Source of the DNA: Marmoricola sp. Leaf446
GTDB lineage: Bacteria > Actinomycetota > Actinomycetes > Propionibacteriales > Nocardioidaceae
DNA: 64,000 bases
Reading direction: 5' to 3'
Assembly (NCBI RefSeq): GCF_001424755.1
Contig: NZ_LMRF01000001.1
Location: 1,298,205 to 1,362,204 of the forward strand
Of the stretch, positions 42,335 through 51,978 are shown in pieces (the first letter of the stretch is position 1; the number at the start of each line of letters is the position of its first letter). Below the pieces are notes generated by a model. It made no database searches. It had not been told where the DNA came from and saw only the letters and a program-made list of their open reading frames with translations. A program made the translations under genes and the position numbers.

Positions 42335-42335
<1 letters not shown>
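41088..42335 (+). CDS. glgC: Glucose-1-phosphate adenylyltransferase
   Basis: A 415-aa enzyme that makes ADP-glucose from ATP and glucose-1-phosphate, the committed step of bacterial glycogen synthesis. The pyrophosphorylase domain shows [26 protein letters not shown] (about residues 14-39), FSQMVD, and the [12 protein letters not shown] and YWRDVGTM segments. A left-handed beta-helix (about residues 310-405, [20 protein letters not shown] repeats) closes the protein. The length is typical. It overlaps pgm by one base (TGATG). Confidence 0.95.
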
Positions 42336-43981
<1,646 letters not shown>

Positions 43982-43987
43982 TCGGTT

Positions 43988-44071
43988 CGCAGACGCGCGG
44001 ACACAAGTCGGCGGATCGGTCCGGTTTCAGGCGGTTCGCCCACGTCCTCGCAGGACTTGTGTCCGCGCGTC
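43988..44071. repeat. Hairpin repeat, copy 1 (DUF559 3' end)
   Basis: Left arm 43992-44009 and right arm 44054-44071 are perfectly complementary over 18 bp (GACGCGCGGACACAAGTC and its complement), with a 44-nt loop. The 21 bases from 43988 are identical to the left arm of copy 2, and the loop shares 14 bases (CGGTTCGCCCACGT) in the same orientation. The DUF559 stop codon is in the loop and its last codons form the right arm. Confidence 0.85.
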
Positions 44072-44911
44072 CACGACTCGCTGCAGCACGTCGAGCACGT
44101 ACGCCGGGTCGTGCATGACGTCCTCCCAGGAGAACCGCAGCACCGTCCAACCGTCGACGACCAGGAGGTTGTAGCGACGGGCATCGCGGCGCAGGGCCGA
44201 CCGGTCGCCGTGCCACTCGAAGGAGTCGGCCTCGAGAATGATCCGCAGCCGGGTGTCGACGAGGTCGGGTCGCACCGTCGTCCTCGAGCCGACGACACGC
44301 AGCTGCGGGCTCACTTGGAGTCCCTCGACCTGCAGCGCGAGGGCACGCAGGCACGACTCGAACGGGTTGGCGGCGCTCCCGTCGGCGTGACGAGCGACGT
44401 GGCGCACGGCGGGGCGACCGCGGCCACGGATGGTTGCCGCGATGTCGGTCAGCACCTCGCGGCGTACGCCGTGGCGCAGCGCGGAGTCGCCGATCGCCAG
44501 CCCCTCGTCGACAGGGAGGGTCCGCAGGCAGTCGAGCAGCGTGCGGCGGGCCGACGTGCAGATGTCGTCGACGACCTCGTCCGACCCGAGGTCGGAACGG
44601 TGGGGGACCACCGTCGGCGGCGTGGCCAGACGCCGGCGACGTGGGACGGTGACGTGCGTCTTGTCGGGCAGGGTCTTCACCTCCCAGCCGTGCCACAGCG
44701 CGGCGCTGACGTGGCTGAGCACGCCGCGCAGCCCGTGCGCCGTCATCACGTCGAGGTCGAGGCCCGGCAGCCCGTAGCGGCCCCGCGACACCCACACGAT
44801 GTGCCCGACCCTCACGGCTCGGTCGAACTCGCTCCGCCCGGTCGCCTCGACCAGCTCGCCCCAGGTCGCGAAGCCCCCTCGCTGGACGAGGAAGCGCACG
44901 GCATCGGACAC
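44027..44911 (-). CDS. AbiEi-like winged-helix / DUF559 (Vsr-like endonuclease fold) protein
   Basis: A 294-aa protein. Residues 1-75 (RFLVQRGGFATWGELVEATGRSEFDRAVRVGHIVWVSRGRYGLP) form an AbiEi-type winged helix-turn-helix. A middle region follows (HVSAALWHGWEVKTLPDKTHVTVPRRRR). Residues 200-285 match DUF559, a PD-(D/E)XK/Vsr-like fold: PDLVDTRLRIILEADSFEWHG and YNLLVVDGWTVLRFSWEDVM, with candidate acidic residues Asp and Glu in the first segment. Such genes are common in actinobacteria and often multi-copy; a defence or mobile role is suspected but unproven. The GTG at 44911 is the first start after the upstream hairpin. Both flanks carry the same long hairpin repeat. Confidence 0.8.
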   Translation of the reverse strand: MSDAVRFLVQRGGFATWGELVEATGRSEFDRAVRVGHIVWVSRGRYGLPGLDLDVMTAHGLRGVLSHVSAALWHGWEVKTLPDKTHVTVPRRRRLATPPTVVPHRSDLGSDEVVDDICTSARRTLLDCLRTLPVDEGLAIGDSALRHGVRREVLTDIAATIRGRGRPAVRHVARHADGSAANPFESCLRALALQVEGLQVSPQLRVVGSRTTVRPDLVDTRLRIILEADSFEWHGDRSALRRDARRYNLLVVDGWTVLRFSWEDVMHDPAYVLDVLQRVVDARTQVLRGRGRTA

Positions 44912-44975
44912 GCCGACACCCTGACCCGACTCCGCTGCGTCGTCGAACGGCCGTCCACAGGACTCGCCGCCGGCG

Positions 44976-45063
44976 CGCAGACGCGCGGACACAAGTTCGT
45001 CGGAGCGTCCGGTTCGCCCACGTTCGTCTACCCCGGACGCGGACTTGTGTCCGCGCGTCTGCG
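44976..45063. repeat. Hairpin repeat, copy 2 (upstream of DUF559 gene)
   Basis: Arms 44976-44996 and 45043-45063 are perfectly complementary over 21 bp (CGCAGACGCGCGGACACAAGT and its complement) with a 46-nt loop. It has the same orientation as copy 1 and lies 65 bases before the DUF559 start and 16 bases beyond the end of the acyl-CoA dehydrogenase gene, for which it could serve as a terminator. Confidence 0.85.
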
Positions 45064-45078
45064 AGAAACGCCCGACGC

Positions 45079-46722
45079 TCAGACGACGGGGGTGGCGCGG
45101 GTGACGATGGTGGCGAGGTCGGTGCCGACGGGCAGCGTGCCGAGGGTGCCGTTGTAGTCGCCGCCCAGGCGGGTGGCGCAGAAGGCGTCGGCGACGTCGG
45201 GGTCGGCGAGGCGGAGCAGGAGCGAGGCCTGGAGGCAGGCGGCCATCTGGCCGGCGAGGCGGCGGGCGGAGTGCTCGAGGGTCTCCACCTCGCCGAGCAT
45301 GGTCAGGACGCCCTCGACGGCGCGGTCGAGGCGGGGGTCCTCGCCGCGGGCGAGACCGACCTCGGTCAGCCAGGCGGCCAGCGTCTCGGGCTCGCGCGTC
45401 AGGGCGCGCAGCACGTCCAGGGCGTTGACGTTGCCCGAGCCCTCCCACACCGAGTTCAGCGGCGACTCGCGGAACAGCAGCGGCAGCCCGGACTCCTCGA
45501 CGTAGCCGTTGCCGCCCAGGCACTCCAGCGCCTCGGCCACCATCATCGGCGTGCGCTTGCACACCCAGAACTTCGCGAGCGGCAGCGCGATCCGGCGCAG
45601 CGCCGCCTCGTGGGGGTCCGTACGCCGGTCCACGGCGCTCGCCAGCCGCATGGCCAGCACCGTCGCCGCCTCGGACTCCACCGCCAGATCGGCCACCACG
45701 TTGCGCATCAGCGGCTTGTCGCCCAGCAGCCCGCCGAACGCCGACCGGTGCGCCACGTGCCACGACGCCTCGGCCAGCGCCTTGCGCATCAGCGAGGCCG
45801 ACCCGATGACGCAGTCGAGGCGGGTGGCGGCGACCATCTCGATGATCGTGCGCACGCCGCGGCCCTCGTCGCCGAGCCGCTGCGCCCAGGTGCCCTCCAG
45901 CTCGAGCTCGGCCGAGGCGTTGGAGCGGTTGCCCAGCTTGTCCTTGAGCCGTACGACGTCGATGCGGTTGCGCTCGCCCGAGGGCAGCACCCGGGGCACC
46001 AGGAAGCACGACAGCCCGTCCGGGGCCTGGGCCAGCACCAGGAAGACGTCGTTCATCGGGGCGGAGGTGAACCACTTGTGGCCGTGCAGGGTGTACTCCC
46101 CGTCGACCGAGGTCGGCCGGGCCGCCGTCTCGTTGGCGCGCACGTCGGACCCGCCCTGCTTCTCGGTCATCCCCATCCCGGCCAGCGCGCCGCCCTTGTC
46201 GGCCAGCAGCCGCACGCCCGGGTCGTAGGAGGTCGCGGCCAGCTTGGGCGTCCACTCCTTGGCCAGCGCGTCGTCGACGCGCAGGGCGGGGACGGCGGCG
46301 TACGTCATCGAGATCGGGCAGCCGTGCCCCGGCTCGGTCTGCGACCAGGCGAAGAACCCGGCGGCGCGACGCAGGTGGGCGTGCGGGGCGCCGGACTCCT
46401 GCTGCTCCCAGGGCGCCGCCTGCAGCCCGTGGCCGACCGCGCGCTCCATCAGCCAGTGCCACGAGGGGTGGAAGCGGACCTCGTCGACGCGGTTGCCGTA
46501 GCGGTCGACGGTCACCAGCTCGGGGTGGTGCACGTTGGCCAGCCGGCCGTGCTCGCGGGCCTCCTCGGTGCCGGCCTCGCGGCCCAGGTCGCCCAGCGTC
46601 TCGACGACGCCGTCGGGGGCGTGGCTGCGCACCGCGTCGACCAGCGCGGTGTCGGAGGTCACGACGTCGTGGCCGACGAGCGGCGGGGCCTGGTTGCGGG
46701 CTACCCGGGAGTCGGCGCTCAT
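45079..46722 (-). CDS. AidB-like acyl-CoA dehydrogenase family protein
   Basis: A 547-aa flavoprotein, close to the 541 aa of E. coli AidB and longer than ordinary acyl-CoA dehydrogenases (about 390 aa). GMGMTEKQGGSDVRANET (about residues 180-197) and YTLHGHKWFTSAPMNDVFLVLAQ bind FAD. ECLGGNGYVEESGLPLLFRESPLNSVWEGSGNVNALDVLRAL (about residues 410-450) contains the AidB-like C-terminal signature. AidB is linked to alkylation resistance and binds DNA; catalytic substrate is uncertain. A TACGGT -10 box ends 6 nt before the ATG. Confidence 0.9.
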   Translation of the reverse strand: MSADSRVARNQAPPLVGHDVVTSDTALVDAVRSHAPDGVVETLGDLGREAGTEEAREHGRLANVHHPELVTVDRYGNRVDEVRFHPSWHWLMERAVGHGLQAAPWEQQESGAPHAHLRRAAGFFAWSQTEPGHGCPISMTYAAVPALRVDDALAKEWTPKLAATSYDPGVRLLADKGGALAGMGMTEKQGGSDVRANETAARPTSVDGEYTLHGHKWFTSAPMNDVFLVLAQAPDGLSCFLVPRVLPSGERNRIDVVRLKDKLGNRSNASAELELEGTWAQRLGDEGRGVRTIIEMVAATRLDCVIGSASLMRKALAEASWHVAHRSAFGGLLGDKPLMRNVVADLAVESEAATVLAMRLASAVDRRTDPHEAALRRIALPLAKFWVCKRTPMMVAEALECLGGNGYVEESGLPLLFRESPLNSVWEGSGNVNALDVLRALTREPETLAAWLTEVGLARGEDPRLDRAVEGVLTMLGEVETLEHSARRLAGQMAACLQASLLLRLADPDVADAFCATRLGGDYNGTLGTLPVGTDLATIVTRATPVV

Positions 46723-46728
46723 GGCCTT

Positions 46729-46734
46729 ACCGTA
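46729..46734 (-). promoter_or_regulatory. -10 box of the AidB-like gene (leaderless)
   Basis: Minus-strand TACGGT ends 6 nt before the ATG at 46722. The divergent YihY gene starts only 18 bases away, so the two promoters must overlap. Confidence 0.45.
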
Positions 46735-46740
46735 GTGCTC

Positions 46741-47841
46741 ATGGCCGTCCAGAGCAGTCCGCGCCGCCAGGTGCGCGGGTTGTCGTGGGCCACGATGCGC
46801 ACGTCGACCTGGCAGCTGGTCGTCAACACGGTCGGCACCTGCATGCGCCACCGGGTCACCGGGCTGGCGGCCGAGGCGGCGTTCTTCGCGGTGCTCTCGC
46901 TGCCGCCGCTGATCTTCGCGCTGGCGGGCTCGATCGGCTACATCTTCGCGCAGTTCAGCGACAGCCAGATCGCCGAGGTCCGCGACACCATCATCGCGCT
47001 GGCCAGCCAGGCGCTGACGCCGCAGACGGTCGACAGCATCATCCGGCCGACCCTCGACGAGGTGCTCTCGGGCGGCCGCTACGACGTGATCTCGATCGGC
47101 TTCGTGCTCGCGCTGTGGTCCGGCTCGCGGGCGCTCAACGTGTTCCTCGACACCATCACGATCATGTACGGCCTCGGCGGTCAGCGCGGCATCCTCAGCA
47201 CGCGCGCGCTGTCCTTCGGGCTCTACCTGCTCGGCATGCTGATGGGGGTCGTGCTCGTGCCGCTCGTGGTGGCCGGGCCCACGCTGATCGGGCGCTGGCT
47301 GCCCGAGCGCCTGGAGTTCCTCGACCAGCTCTACTGGCCGGTCGTGCTGCTGCTCGGCATCGTGTTCCTGGCGCTGCTCTACCACCTGTCGGTGCCGGTC
47401 CGGACCCGCTGGCGCTGGAACCTCCCGGGCGCGGTGTTCACGATGTTCTGCTGGGTCTTCGGGTCGGCGTTGCTGCGCTGGGTCCTGGTCGGGACCGCGC
47501 AGGGCTCGACCTCGATCTACGGACCACTGGCCGCGCCGATCGCGGTGCTGCTGTGGCTCTACCTGCTCTCCATCGCCATCCTCATCGGCGCCGCGCTCAA
47601 CGCCGCATTCGACCAGGTCTGGCCGCAGAAGGAGCTCACCACCGCCCGCGCGGAGCGGCTCAGCCGGATCTCGCTCGACAACGTGCTGCCCTGGCGGGCC
47701 GGCCCGACCACCGCCAGGACCGAGCCGGAGCCGGAGCCCGAGGCCGACGCCGAACCCGGGGCCGGGGCGACCGCGGGCGACACCCGAGGCACGGACGCCG
47801 TCGCGCCCGCCCAGCCCGTGGCGCCGGGCCGGGAGGCCTGA
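46741..47841 (+). CDS. YihY/virulence-factor BrkB family membrane protein
   Basis: A 366-aa protein with six predicted helices: the N-terminal RVTGLAAEAAFFAVLSLPPLIFALAGSIGYIF, then DVISIGFVLALWSGSRALNVFLDTITIMYG and the family segment GPLAAPIAVLLWLYLLSIAILIGAALNAAFDQ. The C-terminal 60 residues are Pro/Glu/Ala-rich (EPEPEPEADAEPGAGA) and cytoplasmic. Once thought to be RNase BN, the family is now regarded as membrane proteins of unknown function. An ATG at 46741 is used; no clear ribosome-binding site is visible. Confidence 0.9.
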   Translation: MAVQSSPRRQVRGLSWATMRTSTWQLVVNTVGTCMRHRVTGLAAEAAFFAVLSLPPLIFALAGSIGYIFAQFSDSQIAEVRDTIIALASQALTPQTVDSIIRPTLDEVLSGGRYDVISIGFVLALWSGSRALNVFLDTITIMYGLGGQRGILSTRALSFGLYLLGMLMGVVLVPLVVAGPTLIGRWLPERLEFLDQLYWPVVLLLGIVFLALLYHLSVPVRTRWRWNLPGAVFTMFCWVFGSALLRWVLVGTAQGSTSIYGPLAAPIAVLLWLYLLSIAILIGAALNAAFDQVWPQKELTTARAERLSRISLDNVLPWRAGPTTARTEPEPEPEADAEPGAGATAGDTRGTDAVAPAQPVAPGREA

Positions 47842-47886
47842 GGGTCGCTGCCGCGGGGCCCGCCGCGTGCGTGCCATGCTTCGGCC

Positions 47887-48240
47887 GTGGCCAACGTGAC
47901 CCTGCCGACCCCGGTGGTCCTCGCCGGAGCCGGCCTGTGCCTGCTCGGGGGCTACCTCGTCGGCTCCGTGGCCGGCGCGACCGACCAGGTGGAGCGGCGT
48001 ACGGCGCAGGTGGCCTCCTACGACGCGGACGACCAGCGGATCTGCCTCACCGGCGCCACCGTGGAGGACCTGCCCGGCTCCGACGACGAGGGCCGGCTGT
48101 GCGGCTCCCTGCGTCGTACGCCGTCCAGTGCCGTGCCCCGCGAGGGCGACACCCTGCGCTTCGTCTCCGTCGCCACCGCCGAGCAGGTCGACGGCGAGCC
48201 CCGGCAGTCGGTCGTCGTCATCGGCGACGTGGTCCGCTAG
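47887..48240 (+). CDS. Hypothetical single-pass membrane protein
   Basis: A 117-aa protein with one N-terminal helix (VVLAGAGLCLLGGYLVGSVAGA, about residues 9-31) and a soluble domain with two Cys (RICLTGATVEDLP ... RLCGSLRR) that could form a disulfide outside the membrane. The GTG at 47887 has CATGCT 6 nt upstream, a weak -10-like box. The K+ channel gene begins two bases after its stop, so the two are probably one operon. No family is recognised. Confidence 0.7.
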   Translation: MANVTLPTPVVLAGAGLCLLGGYLVGSVAGATDQVERRTAQVASYDADDQRICLTGATVEDLPGSDDEGRLCGSLRRTPSSAVPREGDTLRFVSVATAEQVDGEPRQSVVVIGDVVR

Positions 48241-48242
48241 TC

Positions 48243-49325
48243 GTGGCGGCCGCCCCCCGCACGTTCGGGATGCTGACCCTGCCGGCCCGGCAGCGCTCCC
48301 CGTGGTGGGAGCTCGGCCGGCGGCTGCTGGCCGCCATCGGGATCCTGGTCTTCACGGTCGCGATCGTGTGGTTCGACCGCGACGGCTACGTCGACAACAG
48401 CGACCCGACCAACCAGGTCAGCCTGGTCGACGCGATGTACTACACGACCGTCACCCTGAGCACGACCGGCTACGGCGACATCGCCCCGGCCACGGACACG
48501 GCGCGGCTGGTCAACGCCTTCGTCGTCACGCCGCTGCGCATCGCCTTCCTGGTGCTGCTGATCGGCACGACGCTGGAGGTGCTGGCCGCGCAGGGCCGCG
48601 AGATGTTCCGGGTCGCCCGTTGGAGGAGGAAGATGAACCAGCACGTCGTCGTCATCGGCTACGGCACCAAGGGTCGCAGCGCCGTGCAGACCCTGGTCAG
48701 CAACGGCACCTCCCGCGACTCCGTCGTCGTGGTGGACCCCTCGACGGTCGGTCAGGAGGAGGCCAACGCCGACGGGCTGGCCGTCGTCACGGGCGACGCC
48801 ACCCGGCGCGACGTGCTGCGGCGCGCCGGCGTCGAGCACGCCCAGCAGGTCATCATCACCACCGCCCGCGACGACACCACGGTGCTCGCGACGCTGACGG
48901 TGCGCCAGCTCAACCCCGACGCCTACATCGTCGCCGCGGTGCGCGAGCAGGACAACGTGCAGCTGGTGCGGCAGAGCGGTGCCGACTCGGTGATCACCTC
49001 CTCCGACGCGGTGGGCCGGTTGCTCGGCCTCGCGTCGTACTCGCCCAACCTCGGCGCGGTGATGGAGGACCTGCTCACCTACGGCGAGGGTCTGGAGGTG
49101 GCCCAGCGCGAGCTGCTGGTCGGCGAGGTCGGCCGGGCGCCGCAGTCGCTGCCCGACCAGGTGATCGCCGTGGTGCGCGACGAGAAGGTCTACCGCTACT
49201 TCGACCCGACGGTCACGCTGCTGGCGCGCGGCGACGAGCTGATCGTCGTACGCCCCTCCAAGGAGCTGCCCTGGGCACCCCGCCCGGGCACGCACAACGA
49301 GACGCTCGCCGACGAGGAGGAGTAG
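48243..49325 (+). CDS. K+ channel with RCK/TrkA-N domain
   Basis: A 360-aa channel of the two-helix plus RCK type. Helix 1 (about residues 26-48) and helix 2 (about 82-105) flank the pore loop with the selectivity filter TTVTLSTTGYGD (about residues 70-81). The RCK/TrkA-N domain begins QHVVVIGYGTKGRSAVQTL (about residue 134) with VVVDPS and a GDATRRDVLRRAGVEHA nucleotide-binding signature. A TrkA-C-like region near residues 285-345 completes the gating module. The GTG at 48243 follows the previous stop by two bases; an ATG at 48270 is an alternative. It probably gates in response to NAD(H), ATP or Ca2+. Confidence 0.92.
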   Translation: MAAAPRTFGMLTLPARQRSPWWELGRRLLAAIGILVFTVAIVWFDRDGYVDNSDPTNQVSLVDAMYYTTVTLSTTGYGDIAPATDTARLVNAFVVTPLRIAFLVLLIGTTLEVLAAQGREMFRVARWRRKMNQHVVVIGYGTKGRSAVQTLVSNGTSRDSVVVVDPSTVGQEEANADGLAVVTGDATRRDVLRRAGVEHAQQVIITTARDDTTVLATLTVRQLNPDAYIVAAVREQDNVQLVRQSGADSVITSSDAVGRLLGLASYSPNLGAVMEDLLTYGEGLEVAQRELLVGEVGRAPQSLPDQVIAVVRDEKVYRYFDPTVTLLARGDELIVVRPSKELPWAPRPGTHNETLADEEE

Positions 49326-49377
49326 CACCGGGCTGCACCGGACGCGCGTAGCGGCTGCGCTCTGGGGTGCCGCCTCG

Positions 49378-49383
49378 TAGGAT
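49378..49383 (+). promoter_or_regulatory. -10 box of the PGPGW membrane-protein gene
   Basis: TAGGAT ends 7 nt before the GTG at 49391. AGGGG is too close to the start to act as a normal ribosome-binding site. Confidence 0.4.
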
Positions 49384-49390
49384 CAGGGGC

Positions 49391-49933
49391 GTGAAGGAAG
49401 CCGTGAAGGGCCTGGGGCTCAAGGTGCTGGGCTGGGTCCTGCTGGTGGCGGGCATCATCTTGATGCCGGCACCCGGACCCGGGGCGATGGTCATCCTGCT
49501 CGCGATGGTCGTGCTGGCCACGCAGTACGAGTGGGCCGACAAGCGGCTCGACAAGGTCAAGGTGTGGGCGCTCAAGGGCGCCGCCGACAGCGTGAAGACG
49601 TGGCCGCGCATCATCGCCTCGCTGCTGGGCGTCGCCTGGCTGGTCGGGCTCGGCATCTACTGGGGCATGCGGCCCCCGGCGCCCGACTGGTGGCCGCTGC
49701 GCGAGAGCTGGTGGCTGATCGGCGGCTGGGGCACCGGCTCCACGCTGATCTTCTCCGGCGTCGTGGCCTTCGGCCTGCTGGTCTACAGCTTCGTCAAGCT
49801 GCGCGGCGCGACCAAGGCCGACATCGAGGCCCAGGCCACCCGCGGCGGCGCGAGCGACAGTCCCGGGGTGCAGCACGACCAGGACGGCAACCGGCTCGAC
49901 GGCGCCCGTCCGGCCGACACCGCCTCGCACTAG
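49391..49933 (+). CDS. PGPGW-type (TIGR02611-like) membrane protein
   Basis: A 180-aa protein. Two close helices (about residues 10-50) flank PAPGPGAMVILLAMVVLA, the proline/glycine hairpin of the PGPGW family. TQYEWADKRLDKVKVWALKGA follows, then two more hydrophobic segments (about residues 78-95 and 112-138) and a polar tail. Function is unknown. The GTG at 49391 is preferred to an upstream ATG because of the -10 box. Confidence 0.82.
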   Translation: MKEAVKGLGLKVLGWVLLVAGIILMPAPGPGAMVILLAMVVLATQYEWADKRLDKVKVWALKGAADSVKTWPRIIASLLGVAWLVGLGIYWGMRPPAPDWWPLRESWWLIGGWGTGSTLIFSGVVAFGLLVYSFVKLRGATKADIEAQATRGGASDSPGVQHDQDGNRLDGARPADTASH

Positions 49934-49944
49934 GCAGCCACGCC

Positions 49945-50622
49945 GTGACATCCCCGTCCTCGGAGATCGACGCCTGGCGCTCCGGCCACCGGCGTGTCTG
50001 CGACCTCGTCCTGCAGGCCAGCCCGGCCGAGCTCGAGCGCCACGTGCCCGCCACGCCCGACTGGACCGCGCGCGACCTGGTCTCTCACATGGTGGGGCTG
50101 GCCGCCGACGTGCTCGGCGGTGACGAGCCGGACGACCACAACCCCGGGTGGACGCAGGCGCAGGTCGACGCCCGTCGCGGGCGCTCCGGGGTCGAGCTGG
50201 TGGAGGAGTGGCGCGGGCTGGCCGACGACCTCGCCGCGTGGATGGCCGACCACGGCACCCGGCCCCTCAACGACGTGCTGATCCACGAGCAGGACCTCCG
50301 GGGCGCGCTCCGTCGGGCCGGTGCGCGCGACGCCCCCGGCGTCGACGTCGTACGACGGAGGATGGCCGGTCGCCTGGGCACCACCCTGGGCGAGGTGCCG
50401 GCCCTGGGCCTGGTCGGTCCCACGTGGCAGTGGGCCTCGCGCGGCGCGGCCGCCGACGCCGACACCGTGCTCGAGGCGTCCGACTTCGACCTGCTGCGGG
50501 CGCTGTGCAGCCGGCGCACGGCCGAGCAGCTGCGCGGCTGGACCACCCGCGGCGACGTCACGGCCTACCTGCCCGCCCTCGCCGGCCTCGGCGACCTGCC
50601 GACGCGGCCGCTGGCGGAGTAG
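49945..50622 (+). CDS. Maleylpyruvate-isomerase-family (mycothiol-dependent, DinB-like) enzyme
   Basis: A 225-aa four-helix-bundle protein. The N-terminal part has PATPDWTARDLVSHMVGLAADVL with the conserved metal-ligand His (about residue 48). A further His pair is in NDVLIHEQDLRGALRR (about residue 112), and the C-terminal DFDLLRALCSRRTAEQLRGW is the usual family end. Such enzymes use mycothiol as thiol cofactor, consistent with an actinobacterium. Substrate unknown. Confidence 0.82.
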   Translation: MTSPSSEIDAWRSGHRRVCDLVLQASPAELERHVPATPDWTARDLVSHMVGLAADVLGGDEPDDHNPGWTQAQVDARRGRSGVELVEEWRGLADDLAAWMADHGTRPLNDVLIHEQDLRGALRRAGARDAPGVDVVRRRMAGRLGTTLGEVPALGLVGPTWQWASRGAAADADTVLEASDFDLLRALCSRRTAEQLRGWTTRGDVTAYLPALAGLGDLPTRPLAE

Positions 50623-50697
50623 TCGCCCCACGCGGCGCCGGTGCCCGCGGGGGTGTCGGTTCGTGCGTGCACGGGGGCCGGTGCGAGGCTGGTCCTC

Positions 50698-51978
50698 ATG
50701 GACCAGTCCGGCGCGCCCACCCCCACCCCACCGTCGCAGGGCGACACCGTGCCCTCGCGCGAGAAGGTGATCGGCCGCGGTCTCGCGTGGGTGGCGACCT
50801 GGAGCGGCCGGCTCGTGCTGGTGACGCTGGCGGCGATCGTCGTCGGACTGATCATCAAGTACACCTGGACGATCCTGTTCCCCGTCGTCCTGGCGCTGGT
50901 GCTGGCGACCGTGCTCGCCCCGGTCTCCAAGCTCCTGCGCGAGCGGCTGCGGGTGCCCGGCGGCCTCGCGGCGGCCGGTACCCTGATCGGCTTCCTCGGG
51001 GTCTTCGTCGTCGCCGGCTTCCTGATCGCGCCGTCGGTGGCGGGCCAGAGCGGCGACATCGTCAAGAGCACCAACGCGGGTCTGCAGAAGCTGCAGGACT
51101 ACGTGCAGGGGCTCGACTTCGTCTCCTCGGCGCAGATCGACAACGGGCTGCAGAAGCTGCAGGAGCAGATCAGCGGCTCGGCGTCCTCGATCGCCTCGGG
51201 CGTGCTCACCGGGGTCTCGGCGGTGACCAACGGACTGATCACGCTGATCATCACGCTGATCCTGACCTTCCTGTTCCTCAAGGACGGCCGCCGCTTCCTG
51301 CCGTGGCTGCGCCGGCTCGCCGGGCCCCGCGCGGGCGGCCACCTCCAGGAGGTCGGCAACCGGTCCTGGCGCACGCTGGGCGGCTTCATCCGCACCCAGG
51401 CGCTGGTCTCGCTCATCGACGCGGTGCTGATCGGCACGGCGCTGCTGTTCGTGGGGGTCCCGCTGGCGGTGCCGCTGGCCGTGCTGACCTTCTTCGCCGG
51501 CTTCATCCCCATCGTGGGTGCCGTGGTGGCGGGCTTCATCGCCGTCCTGGTCGCGCTGGTCTCCAACGGCCTGACCGGCGCGATCATCATCCTGGTCGTG
51601 ATCTTGCTCGTGCAGCAGCTCGAGGGCAACGTGCTCTCGCCGTGGCTGCAGTCCAAGTCGATGCAGCTGCAGCCGGCGGTCGTGCTGCTGTCGGTGACGC
51701 TCGGTTCGACGCTGTTCGGCATCACCGGCGCCTTCCTGGCCGTGCCCGTCGTGGCGGTCGTCGCGGTCGTGCTGCGCTACCTCGACGACGTCGTGGAGGA
51801 CAAGTCGACCCCGGGCGACAACCCGCCCTACCTGGCCGGGGGACCCTCCGGCGACGAGCCCGACGCCAGCACCCGCCAGGGCGAGGACGAGCTCACCCGC
51901 GCCCAGCGCGACCCCGACGACGACCGCGCGGTCGACGACGGCGAGGACGACCACCCGACCGCCCCGGCCGTGTCCTGA
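50698..51978 (+). CDS. AI-2E family transporter (PerM-like permease)
   Basis: A 426-aa polytopic protein with about eight helices. LVTLAAIVVGLIIKYTWTILFPVVLALVLATVLAPV (about residues 42-77), the pair TFLFLKDGRRFLPWLRR, and the C-terminal LAVLTFFAGFIPIVGAVVAGFIAVLVAL plus QQLEGNVLSPWLQSKSMQLQPAVVLLSV segments are typical of the family. The C-terminal 55 residues are acidic and disordered. The family name does not prove AI-2 transport. The stop overlaps the next gene by one base (TGATG). Confidence 0.9.
   Translation: MDQSGAPTPTPPSQGDTVPSREKVIGRGLAWVATWSGRLVLVTLAAIVVGLIIKYTWTILFPVVLALVLATVLAPVSKLLRERLRVPGGLAAAGTLIGFLGVFVVAGFLIAPSVAGQSGDIVKSTNAGLQKLQDYVQGLDFVSSAQIDNGLQKLQEQISGSASSIASGVLTGVSAVTNGLITLIITLILTFLFLKDGRRFLPWLRRLAGPRAGGHLQEVGNRSWRTLGGFIRTQALVSLIDAVLIGTALLFVGVPLAVPLAVLTFFAGFIPIVGAVVAGFIAVLVALVSNGLTGAIIILVVILLVQQLEGNVLSPWLQSKSMQLQPAVVLLSVTLGSTLFGITGAFLAVPVVAVVAVVLRYLDDVVEDKSTPGDNPPYLAGGPSGDEPDASTRQGEDELTRAQRDPDDDRAVDDGEDDHPTAPAVS

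Noticed and set aside
43988-45063. The two hairpin repeats as the beginning of a CRISPR array
   Set aside because: Only two copies, nearly 1 kb apart, with a gene between them and long internal loops; no regular spacers and no cas genes.
43988-45063. Hairpin repeats as terminal inverted repeats of an insertion sequence
   Set aside because: The copies are in direct, not inverted, orientation, no target-site duplication is visible, and the enclosed protein lacks transposase motifs. A mobile cassette remains possible and is listed as a finding.
50698-51978. Autoinducer-2 exporter linked to quorum sensing
   Set aside because: The family name alone does not show AI-2 transport, and no luxS or lsr genes are present.
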